Shown one piece after another: positions 12,587 to 23,931 of a stretch of 64,000 nt of DNA; positions within the stretch are counted from its first letter, which is position 1, and each line of letters begins with the position of its first letter. The notes below the pieces were generated by a model. It was not told the origin of the DNA. It did not search any database and saw nothing but the letters and a program-made list of their open reading frames with translations. Source of the DNA: Setaria digitata (lineage: Eukaryota; Nematoda; Chromadorea; Rhabditida; Setariidae); the NCBI GenBank assembly GCA_003640385.1, contig RCAB01000185.1, forward strand, positions 1 to 64,000, written 5' to 3'. Both the position numbers and the translations under genes were made by a program.

Positions 12587-15013
12587 TCATCATCATTATC
12601 ATTATCATCAGCACCACCACCCTTACCGTTATTATCATTATCGACATCACCAGCATTATCATCATCATCATTATCACTCGTCGTCGTTGCTATCAGTGTT
12701 ATTGGCTGGATAGTAGTAAAGCTTAGCGAGCTGCTGCCACAATTTACCCCTATTCTGTTTGTTTCTTGCTATCAGCAGCTGGTAGCATTTCCTTTTTCAT
12801 TCTCTTTCTCTCTGAGCAGTAATTAAAGCAATCATTTTGCAGTGCATTTCCGTTTAACCTGTGATTTGTGATTGATTAAAATTTGATTAATTAATTATAT
12901 GTGATATAGAGAAGAAAAAGAAAAGTAATTGACATTTTTTTTTTTTTTTCTGGTTTAAAATGACACTTTCCTTATGGGACCATAAGAGCTGATTTTATTC
13001 AGTGAAGTAATTTATAGATGCACTGTAAAGATACTCCATCTGAGGAGAATGCTCAACATAACTGTTTTGAAGACGGACTTATTTGCTTAGTCAAATTACA
13101 GAACTCAAATTTCCTAGCAGAGAAAGTAAGTTCAAGTACTGTTTATTCGGTTTATCTCAGTCAGAACTGTAAAACATGAAGGAGTAAAAACTAGATTTAA
13201 AATGAACGGAACACTTTCTTATTAGGCACTTCCTGAAAATAATCAATGATAATGTCAAATGTACGTCAACCTACCTTTAACACATTTGTCATCTGCTAAT
13301 CATGGATAAGTGAATAAATTGTTGGTTCAAGTACTCCTTACCGATTACTCAAATATAATTTCCGCAATCAATACTCATATTCTTATGCTATTTTGGAGTT
13401 GTATTCAGAATAACAGTTCTGATGAATTGATAATGTGATAGAGAATTAACACTGATATTAACGTATCACTCGTCAAACACATTCTTTTTTTTTTTTTTTT
13501 TCTCTTCTCTAACAGAGCAACACAAAAAAAAAAAAAAAATGATAAATTTGAAATATTTGTTTATAACAAATATTAGTTCGTAAAGGATATCTAGATTACT
13601 CAATGCTATTTAGGATTAATTAACTCAATCTACTAATGTAATTAATTAATTAAACTAATTAATGATTAACTCAGTACAGTTAGGATTACTCAGTCAGTAT
13701 TTGGATTACATATGTATGAGATGAAGGACGACATACTCGGCACACGGAAGGAAACTATATTCCGCCTGCTTAGGCACCGAAGTGTCCTCAGGTTATTAGA
13801 ATTTAGAATTTATCATGGAGAAGTGCTTCTGTTGCACGACAGGAAGAGAAACACATTTGATATGGTGAAGGAGAAATGAACTGAAAAAGCTGAACAGTCT
13901 TCTGTTTTGAGGCTGATGTCAAGACAAGAAGAGGAGATGAGCTTAGTCTTGGATGAAGCTGGAAGAGTGAAGAATTGAAATCCACCACTGCTACTAATTT
14001 CTTCCTCCTGGTAGAAAGAGCTCGATTAATTTGAAATTTCATGAATGCGAAGAAAATTCATTTTACATGTTGTCATTAATCTACAGTTCGCTCCAATTAC
14101 TCATCCCAAAAAGCTCATTAAATATAATGACAGGTAGCTGCACTTGTAATTCTTTCTGGCAATGATATCTATCCATTAGTGAATTTCACTTTTATTCCTT
14201 TCTTTTTCCAACTAGCTATTATTATTTTTGTAAATTTTTTATAAAATTAACTATTAAATTAGTTTCAATTAAAGAATGAATAAACTTGAGTCCTAGTGAA
14301 ATTTCTTTGCTTGCTATCAAAATGAATTAGAAGATTGTTAAAATTCAATTCAATTAAACGAAATTAAACAGTTAGCGAAAATTTATTAGAAAAATTAAGT
14401 GCAATACAATAATGAAGAAAAAGTCATACTTGAAGAAGTATAAATAAATGCTTTGTTTTAATTTCGTTTTTATCAGGTAGATGAGCTATAGAAGACACAT
14501 AGACAATCGGAATGCTTTAACAGTTAATATCTCATTTGTTCTGATTTCTCGACTAGCTAGTTGGACAATCTACAAATTTCAGTTCACTAGGTGTGAAGTG
14601 AACTAGATGAGTCAAGATCGGTTCTTTATTATTCATTATAAGAAAAAAAAAAAAAATGCAAATATCATGAAATGAAATTATTTTAGTAATTTTGCATAAA
14701 GCTCACTAGGAAGTGGTTTTCGAATTCAATTTATTGATTCTAATGGTGTAGAGTAATTTCCAAACTTCGTTAGCAGTATCATTTAGGCTTTGATCAAATT
14801 CTTCATCGTTGCAAACTTCACTTTAAAGTATCAAGCAATATTTTGGCTCTCTTGATTACGCCTAAATAATTGTCGCTTTTATCAATTCTGTTACAAGATA
14901 AGAACATCTGATTACTTATTATAGATACTGTATCCGCTGAATAAATGATAATGCATTTGGTGTAGCTTATTAATTTATTTACGAAAATTTCTGAAGGTAT
15001 TCGTGATGTCGAT
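9964..15013. other. 5-kb gene-free stretch
   Basis: AT-rich DNA with many poly-A and poly-T runs (for example 12101-12120, 12178-12199, 11642-11660, 13485-13501) and the trinucleotide repeat listed separately. I found no chain of phase-compatible exons on either strand and no recognisable RNA gene. It may hold the fut-8 promoter and an upstream untranslated exon. Confidence 0.5.
12546..12690. repeat. (ACC/ATC)n trinucleotide repeat
   Basis: Imperfect CAC/CAT/TAT triplet run on the plus strand. It opens all three forward frames and one reverse frame as His-, Ile-, Ser- or Met-rich tracts, which explains the overlapping reading frames between about 12473 and 12826. No splice context supports coding. 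Confidence 0.9.
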
Positions 15014-18000
15014 ATGGTGAAAGTTCGTCGAGCAGGATGCTTATGTTCGATGCATTCAATTTTAGTAATAGCAATAATCATTTGGACAACTGTTTTTGCC
15101 TATCTTTCAATCAGTTTGTACAATTTACAGTCAAAAGGTTAGGTTTTGCTCACTTTTACTACAGAAAGAATTTATAAATGTCATATACATTGATATATTT
15201 TGTAATAATTTGCCTTAGATTATTGCGAAAAATTGTGATTTTATGGAATCGTAATTTTATTGTGCATTAGAACAGTATTAATTTGCCTTTATTCCATCTC
15301 CATCTTTTCTGTCTAAAGCCAACGAATGAATTAATTTGTAGGAAAAGATGTGAATGAGAAGCAAGCTTTGATATCAAATTATGAGCAAGCTTTGTTGGAT
15401 CTAGCAGGACTAAAAGACGAAAATGAAAAACTCCGTGGATTATTAAATGAGGAAAAAATGTTGAAGAGCCAAGAAAGAAACATCTCTGCAAATAAAAGTA
15501 GCAAATTTAAAAAGTGGCAACGATGGATTGCTGAAGAAAAGAACAAACCAAGCAATATTCCACTCGTACAGGATCGTTTCTCAACGGAACATGAAGTAAG
15601 CGTTTCTGCCAGTCTCTCCTTCCGGTTCTCACTCAGCATCCACATTTAAGACTTCTGCTGAAGGAACTGATGGAACAGAAGTAGCGGACATTTGATGAAA
15701 ATTTGAGACCTGTAATAAAGGCTGCAAAAATTTTAACCTAATTAGCATTTATGAGATAAATAAGAAATGAAAATTGCAGATGGCTAGACGTCAGTTGCAC
15801 ACTTCGATATGGGAGCTTTATTACTATCTCAGTAATCAGCTTGAATTAGCGTCTAACATTTCCGCATTCAAGAATCATGCGCGGAATCAGGTAGATTGTT
15901 TCTTCTGCTTCTTTTGCTGCAGAGGCTAGCTTGAGATAACTTATACATATCCTATTACAATGATTTCCTTTTTCGTTACAGATGCTTTCCTTGCTTGGTC
16001 AGTCCGCAGCATTCAGAAATACCGATTCAGCGGAAAGTTGGCGAGCAAACGCACTTGCAAATATTTCAGCAATATTTCAAAATCATTTCTATAAAATGCA
16101 AAATCCTGATGACTGTAAAGCTGCTAGGTAAGCAAACAAAATTTCTTAATTAAATTTCTATACAACCACTTGTTGGTGCACTTTATCAATCGAGGTGAGA
16201 TAGATATACTGCTAGATTAGATGCAAAAGGAAATCACTAAGATTTGCCAGCAAGAGGTTTGATAAATGATAAGATTATTAAGTAAACTCACTTGTCTATG
16301 CATTGCGAAAGATTGAACGCCTTAGTAAAGAGAATCTTATCATTAGGTGGAGTAACTTCCGGAATCTACTCATAGATTAGTCTGTGTTGCTCGTTTCTGC
16401 TACCTCTTGTTCCTATTATGCAACAAGACACAAATTGAATTTCACCTGCCTCGAATTTCTTTTTTCCACCTGATGTCATGCCAGAGCAGTGTCTTATTGT
16501 TTCAGTTTTTAGCCGCCAGCTTAATTAATTCTAAGCCGGGTTCGCCTAATTAATTCTGCAGCAACTACTACAGTGAAGATTTCAATCTCTTCCTCCCAAT
16601 AACTTTTCTTTTTTCGTGTTAGTAGGAAATAATGTAATTAATAAATCGACGAACTAGGTATTAGTTTGTTTATGCTTCAGTATTTTTGCACATATTTTCC
16701 ATTTCATAATGCACTTTAATTACAAGTCCTTCTTTAATTGATGTGTTGGAGTTATTATTCGAAACGATATCTTATTTATTATCTTTTAATTCTGTAAAAG
16801 AGAAAATTTTCAGGATTTTAACGTGTGATTTGAATAAGCAGTGTGGTTTCGGATGTCAGCTACATCACGTCACTTACTGTTTTATTGTTGCGTATGGTTC
16901 AAACCGTACGCTTGTTCTAAGGGATGACGGGCGTACGTGGAACTACGCACCGGACGGCTGGAATTCTGCATTTCTTCCAATTACCAAATGCTCATTTTCG
17001 GAAATTTTCAAGGTTACAGTAAAATTCCAACAGATTTTCCAGTTTCATGCGATTTCCATTCCAAAATTCAATGACCTAAAGTGGTTTTCATGTTTTATCC
17101 TTATTTTTTATTACATGGTTTGCCTAAATAGAAACAAAGGAAAGAGTCATTGAAATGTAATCAAGACACAATTATTTCTTTTTCGTTTTTTTTTTTTTTG
17201 CACATCAGTGAGAATGATTTCGATTAGATCAATCAATTTTGGTTTAATTCTGTATTTGTGAAATTTTTTGAAGTTATGCATTTTCAGCCAAATGAAAATG
17301 CCGATAGTTGGAGCACTGATAAACATTACAGGAATAAACGAATACTTAACTTACCAATTGTTGATTCACTGTCCTATCGACCACCGTATCTTCCGCTTGC
17401 TATTCCGCAGTCATACAGTGGCGAACTACTAAAATTACACTCTAATCCTCCTGTTTTCTTTATTTCGCAGGTTTATTTTATTTTATTTTACTGCTTTTGA
17501 TAGTGTCTGATGCTCAAAAATATTCAGTCTTCTTGAAATTATTCTTCTGCTGATCAGCCAGCCATTCTCCATTGTTGGACTGAATAAATTTTAATTCAGT
17601 AAATAATTAAATAAATAAGTGATTAAAACTAAGTAATTTATTGCTTTTGGTGTATAGTATCATCCAATGTTAAAATGTTAGCGGTCATCAAATTTTTAAT
17701 TGCAGTTTATTCGTTATCTAATGCGTCCATCAGCAGTATTTGCAGAAAAAATTGATGATGCGGCAAGGAAAGTGCCATATGATAAAGGTTTTGAAATTTT
17801 TTTTTTTTTTTTCACTTATTACATTTATGTAATGTATCGTCATTTTCATTACTATTACTAAGTTGTATTCTTCTCATTCCATAGCAAAAGAAACATTGTA
17901 AATGGCTGCAGACTATAAATACGATGAAGTGAATGATTGTGATTGGAAAATTATTATTTAGTAATTCAACCTTACTATTGCAATAAATAACGAACAGAAT

Positions 18001-19468
18001 GTAAAAATGAAGAGCTATATCTTTTGATTATCATAAGTTGTAGAATTGAAATATAATTAGTTTGGAAAAAGGCAAAGAAGCATCATAGAGTTCTAATGAC
18101 TTCATTGTTTTGATTATTATATCGAGGACTTTTAATGACATTACTGTTTCATTATTTCTAGGACCAATCGTTGGCTTACAAATTCGTCGAACGGACAAAA
18201 TTCATACAGAAGCATCCTTTCATGATTTAGATGAATACATGAAATGGACAGAGGATTGGTTTCAGATTGAAGAATATCGTATAGGATCATTTGTTAAAAG
18301 AAGAATTTACATTGCAACTGATGATCCAAAAGTTTTTAATGAGGCTGCGACCAAGTCTGTTATTTATTCACTGTTATCTGATCTATTATAATTAGTGCCT
18401 ACTTGAGATTAAAGATTATTCATACGTATTTTAATTTACTCTCTAATTATTCTCGATGTTCGAATACGTTGAAATATTGAATGGAAGAACTATAAATCAA
18501 AGGAAAGTAAGCGATTGTTTTAGGTATCCAAATTACGAAATATATGGTGATGTAAAAATATCAAGTATTGCTCAAGTTCAGTCTCGCTACACTATGGAAT
18601 CACTAATTGGTGTTGTAGTAGATATTGAATTATTGTCAAGGTATTTTTCGTTAATTTTCTCTCTCCTCTGTTTTATAAAGTGAAAACGTTTGATTTTTTT
18701 TTTTTTTTTTTTTGAACCTGTTCATAATGAGAAGAGAGTTTAAAATTTAAGAAAATAAAGTGCAATATTTTCTTCAGATCAAGATGGAAGAAAATGGTTG
18801 AACAGCTTTTTTCTCGATTTTTATTAAGAATTAATTACTGGCCAGGAAAGATGAAAGGTGTCATAAGCTGCAAATGTTAAATTAATTACTGCTTAGCAGA
18901 CAATATCAAAACAATCATTTACAGATGTACATTTCTTGTTTGCACGTTCAGTTCTCAAGTTTGTCGGATGGGCTACGAATTAATGCAAATTCATTTCGGT
19001 GATGCAGGTGATCGATTTCATTCCTTGGATGATATTTACTACTTCGGTGGCCAACAAGGTAAAATTTTTATCCTATCAATATAAATCATGAAATGATTAT
19101 AGGTTATCTCAGATTTGAAGAAAAAACATCTCGAATACATCATGGCTTTTTATTGATATCAGAGATTGATCTGAAAAATATGTGCAAATGTCTTTCTCAG
19201 AAATATATCTAAAGGTAGTAAAACTTGTTGGTTTTTAATATGAAACATCAAATAGTATAGCAAAATTTCAGCTCATGAACAAGTGGTGGTGGAACCGTAC
19301 GTAGCTGAAAACGATGATGAAATTGATTTGAAAACTGGTGATGTTATTGGAATTGCTGGTAACCACTGGAATGGTTTCTCGAAAGGTACAAATCGGCGAA
19401 CGGGTCAAAATGGTCTCTATCCATCGTATAAAACTCGTGAAAAGTACATTATCCTAGATTTTCCTTAA
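15014..19468 (+). CDS. fut-8: Alpha-1,6-fucosyltransferase (FUT8)
   Basis: Golgi type II enzyme that transfers fucose from GDP-fucose to the innermost GlcNAc of N-glycans. Exons: 15014-15137, 15342-15595, 15780-15890, 15982-16127, 16814-17012, 17288-17470, 17706-17787, 18162-18354, 18524-18640, 18925-19058, 19272-19468. All phases agree: 579 residues, close to the human 575. Parts: short basic cytosolic tail, one transmembrane anchor (about residues 16-37, [20 protein letters not shown]), a coiled-coil stem, then the catalytic domain with CGYG-type [17 protein letters not shown].. RPPYLPLA, the nucleotide-sugar motif QIRRTDK, ATDDP, KYPNYE and FSSQVCR, and [11 protein letters not shown]. The last exon is a C-terminal SH3 domain ([20 protein letters not shown] to GLYPSYK), the hallmark that separates FUT8 from other fucosyltransferases. 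Catalytic arginines of RRTD are intact. The start is the first ATG after an in-frame stop. Confidence 0.95.
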
Positions 19469-21614
19469 TTTTCCTAATGTAATATGAGAAATTTATGCAA
19501 GATAGAAATTTAACTGGAGCATTTTTTCCTTTTGGAAATTTTGTTTGTTTCCTAGAAGATCTTTTCTTTTTGCCAAAAAATTTATTTTTAAAAATTTATT
19601 GAGAAGCGATGTTATGATTTTCTTAATCTCGATTAATTTTTTTTTTTTGTTTTTCTTTTTTTTTTTGCAGATTCTCATAATTCTTTTTAAAATTTTTACA
19701 CCAATTTCTTCATTGCACATTCATCGTTATTGAATTATATTTTTGTTTGCAAAAAATCTCAAAAAAGGCTTTTAAAATTATTTAAAAAATAACAGGCTGC
19801 CACTAGAATTCTTCAAATTTTTTGTTATAACAAATTCAAACAATACATTATAGCGTTTAAAACAAAGATATTTTTATAAAAAGATGCATTTTACATAAAT
19901 GTTAAAAATTAAAATTGATAAGCTATTTTCATCTTATAGTTTTACAAGTCATTTTATTTATATTTGTATGTTTTTCATTCGGAATCCTGTTACTCAGCTA
20001 GACTTCACTCATCCAAAAAATTAATTATTGCTCAAGATTTTACTTCTGCGTTAACTGTAACATTTCGTCTTCTATATAAAACCTATTTTCCTCTCCATTT
20101 AATCGTCAGCCATCATCTATCAAATTTTAACACTTATTGCAGTGATTGAATTTAAGCTACCTTATTCATAAATTCATCGAAGGTGTTCAAATATGATTTA
20201 ATTTTTAAGTAGCCCAATACTTTCTTTTTATTATCTAAACATTACTAGGAGAATTTGAAATATAATCCGGAAATGCAAATTGCAACAGATAAGGAAAGTT
20301 ATTATCACATTAATTCAAGGACAAAAATGGGAGGAATATAGTCCTAATTTCTTATTTTGTTTTTTTCATAAATCAGTTTATTATTTCAGTCATTGTCCTT
20401 GCCATACTGCGGCTTTAATTAGTTGAATTTAAATCTTCTAGTCTAATATCTGCTCCACTCTTTGTTATTACATTTGTTCCTTCATGTTTACGCATATTTA
20501 TTTCTTGCTGATTATTTTGATTTGTACCAACTTCGATGTTCCTGTTTTTCATTTTGTTGCGAAACTGGCTTCACTCAATCCAGTTGATAAGTTAGTATTT
20601 TTTCTCACTAATGTCTGAGTCCAATAAAATATTAATAAAATTCAAGTTTCCTAACAATAGATTTCTTATTAAGAAACAGTTGTAGTCAAGAAATGAAATA
20701 ATTTCCCGTTGTTCTTTAGTCTAGCAACAAATAAAGGAACGAATACACCGGTCTACGTTTATTGTTTATTTTTCCTATGATTAAAAATTACCGTTTAAAT
20801 TTCCAAGCACAGGAAAATCATAATGTGCTTGGGGCATGGTGAAAATGATGTATAGTATATAATACAAATTGCCGACCAAACTTTTATCTGGATCGTCTGC
20901 ATAATAATCGATATAAGAGGACTATATTCGTGCACGGTTTGATTACTTTATTGGACCTCATTAAAATTCCCAGTCCTATATTTAGACATTAGATATTACA
21001 GAATCAGCGGTTTGGCTTTGGAAGTTTAGGTGGTGGTGGTTATTGGATCTTGATAAAATTTTAATTTTTTAATATTTTCAGTTGATTTATAATTTTCGAG
21101 AACTGTCAGAACTTTAAAGAAATAAAAGTGTGATTTCCGGAGCAGCAGTACACAAAATGCCTTTTAAGCTCTTCATTTCATAATTCGATAAAAGAGTAGA
21201 AATATAAAAAAAAAAAAAAAAAATGAAAGAGGATTTTACAATTTACCGGCCACGCTAGTTCTTGGCTTAAGTATTGAGCACCGAAATTATCTAATTCGAT
21301 GGTTGTTGCGTCCATCGCTACATTCTATCTTTCTGGTAATCTATAAAGGATATTTCGAAGGTTCTGAAATATGCTGCAGGATTTTAGAATTCAAAATAAA
21401 GAACTGACATTTTAAATCATGTCATTTTGTTCTTTTTTTTTTTTCTTTCCATTAAGCAGAGTCAAAAGTAAGCTTTTTCTTAATGTAAGGGAGCATTAAT
21501 TTTATTAAAACTTCTTAACACCAGCATTTTTATGAAATGAAAACATCAAACCATACTTAATTCCCACATAGGTCACCAGCCCAGAAATATACAAAGATCT
21601 TATACATTTATTAC
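19469..21614. other. Intergenic spacer between convergent fut-8 and Ly6 gene
   Basis: Holds the 3' regions of two convergent genes. AT-rich with poly-T at 19639-19666 and poly-A at 21207-21223. Short forward reading frames near 19545, 19964 and 21628 have no coding character; the last is the antisense of the Ly6 terminal exon. A minus-strand AATAAA (21607-21612) sits 3 bases past the Ly6 stop. Confidence 0.55.
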
Positions 21615-22846
21615 TTATACGTATAGGATGATACTTAACGTAGGTAATATTGACAGAATGATAGTAGCGATAAACGTAACAGCAGTAGTAGACATTGCAT
21701 TATTACACAGATCTCCGCTGCAGGTATCACAGTTTGCTTTTCCACCTCCTTGTGTGCAAGTTTTCCTTAGTACTTCACAATTCCACAAAGTGCTTAATTT
21801 GTCCTCGCAACCCTTCTCCTTTGTTTCCGCTAAGTAAATTTAATTATTTAGTTAAAAAATAGATAAAAGCTAATTCATCAAAATATATTATGTCAGCTCA
21901 CTGCGTTCGTGTGTGGTATCTGTCTGATTTGAAAAATCCAATATAAAATGCAGGCAGCACTTTCATTTTAAGCGCTGAAACCTCTCTAGGCATAATTATC
22001 ATCATATTATCAACTCATTTCTTTGATTGTTAAAGAAAAACGATATTTCACTTAGCAAAAATATTCAATTTTGCCTTATACAAATCTAAAAAATGTGAGG
22101 TTATTACTACACCCTTGTATTTAGCGATAACACCAAACCTTTACACTCTTATCAAGTTATTAGTGATAACTAGCAACGATAACGACTGTATTCGCACATT
22201 ACACATATATATATCTTAGCAAATTCAGAAATCCGTGAAATCACTTACCATCTGGATAGTCGCATTTGAACCAGAAGCAAGCAGTTGTTGATGATGAGCA
22301 ATTTTCAATAAAAGGTTCACTCATAATGCTATTTTCAATTACACATCTAAGAGCTGAAAGAGAAAAAATAAGTTTCAACAAATCACGATAGAGATAGATT
22401 GTAATAAAATTAAGATCGAAGTTTATTTGAGTAATTCCAATTATACACATTATTACACAGATGAGAGTTATCAAAATAGATGAGGAAATTTCTCGGAAAG
22501 TTTGGAGAGCTCTTTCTTGAGAATGCTTTGCCAGTATCTTAGCAAAATACGGGAACAGTCAATTCGGTTTAGGCGAAGATAGCTGTAATCATATCAAGCA
22601 GAGAGTCTTCTATATTCGTAACACAGTATTGCTAAAGGGAGCTTTTCGATAATGAATAGAAATTAAAAATCTGGAAGTTATGTTTGAAATTCGAAATAAT
22701 TGAAGTTATCAAAAGCAAAATTTCCAGTTCAAAATCACATTTTGGAAATGTTAAACAAAGTGCTCGGACTGAAAGAGAAAGTGAATTACATTACCATTCG
22801 TTGATGTAGAGTAGATGAGGCAACTAAACGCAATGAACCAGAGCAT
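21615..22846 (-). CDS. Ly6/uPAR (three-finger) GPI-anchored small protein
   Basis: Three exons on the minus strand: 22846-22795 (signal peptide MLWFIAFSCLIYSTSTN), 22353-22249, 21829-21615 (stop). Phases agree and give a protein of about 123 residues. The mature part has 10 cysteines, the number of a classic Ly6 domain, and ends with CDTCSGDLCNN, the DxCN signature of the fold. A hydrophobic tail follows (TAVTFIATIILSILPTLSII), as expected of a GPI-attachment signal. The pair of cysteines before DLCN is spaced C-x2-C instead of the usual adjacent CC. Role unknown; nematode relatives include the ODR-2/HOT type membrane proteins, which modulate neurons, but I cannot assign orthology. The gene is divergent from the Utp12-domain gene, with 1.1 kb between the start codons. 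A polyadenylation-like AATAAA lies immediately after the stop. Confidence 0.8.
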
Positions 22847-23931
22847 TGTGACGGTCGGGAACTGTTGTGTAATAGTGCCAAATGATAAGTAATATTAGTA
22901 AATACAAGTTTTTAAGGAAGAGAATACTTATGAAAAAAGAGGGACAGAAAAGACGAAAGGACAGCGGAAGAGAGGAAAGAAAGTTGGAGAGAACAAGCAA
23001 TTCGTTTACTTAAAATGAACAAAATTGTTGACAGACGACCCAAATTGTTTGCAATTCAATAAAACATACACAGTACTGCTTCCCGAACGATCTCTTTTGT
23101 AAATTTATCGATTCAGATGATAAATCGGATAAGAAATTACATTAAATAAAAACATTTTGTGACACGGTTACACTGAGATCAGTGTGTTTATATATGCACG
23201 CAACTTGAATGGCTAAACTGAAATATTTGAACAAGTCGAATATTAAGACGAAGAATTTGGTAACTGAAATACTGGCAAAAAAAAACTTGAAGAATAACTT
23301 TGAAAAAATGAAATAAAGCCTAGATTGACAAAATTGAAAACAAGGAACGATTACACACGAATCACACAAATACTTAGAAGGAAGAAGAAAAGAGCAAGTC
23401 AAGAATGGTCCAAATGTTACACAAACAACTCATTTCACAAAGATAAACTTCAGTAATTTCAAATTTCTGGGTTATAAAACGATTGTCTGTAGAGTGATGC
23501 AGCTAAAAACCATCTACCTCAAGGTAGGCTTGATGCGTGATCTAGTTTGTTCATTACTGGTTGAGTCGGTTGGTTTGTTCGTTTGTGTGTCTGAGTGATG
23601 TTTCGTTAGGTAATTATGTGATTTCTGATTCTTTGATTTTATAAGACTAGCAGAAATTATTTTCTCATCCATCAAAGTGGTTTTTGCTTAATTTTGAATG
23701 CTAGAAGAGAGATATTATCACTGCAACGTTACAGGAAGCAATTTGGGACGCCTATTTGCTCGACTTTAGGCATTAGTTGAGTACTTTTCCCTTCCATTTT
23801 CTTCTCCGTCCTACCTTTATTATCACCATGAGGAAGAAAATGAAAATGTAAGCGTTGTGTGTATATTGTCGATTTTAAAAATTTGTGCTTGAATCAAAAT
23901 TTCAGGTATAATATCGGTAACATATCATTGA
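22847..23931. promoter_or_regulatory. Shared upstream region of two divergent genes
   Basis: 1.1 kb between the start codons of the Ly6 gene (-) and the Utp12-domain gene (+). Purine-rich around 22920-23000. A TTTCAG at 23900-23905, 26 bases before the ATG at 23932, is a likely spliced-leader acceptor for the forward gene. No other motif stands out. Confidence 0.4.

Noticed and set aside
12473..12826. Overlapping His-, Ile-, Ser- and Met-rich reading frames on both strands
   Set aside because: They are all translations of the same trinucleotide repeat; no splice sites or conserved residues support coding.
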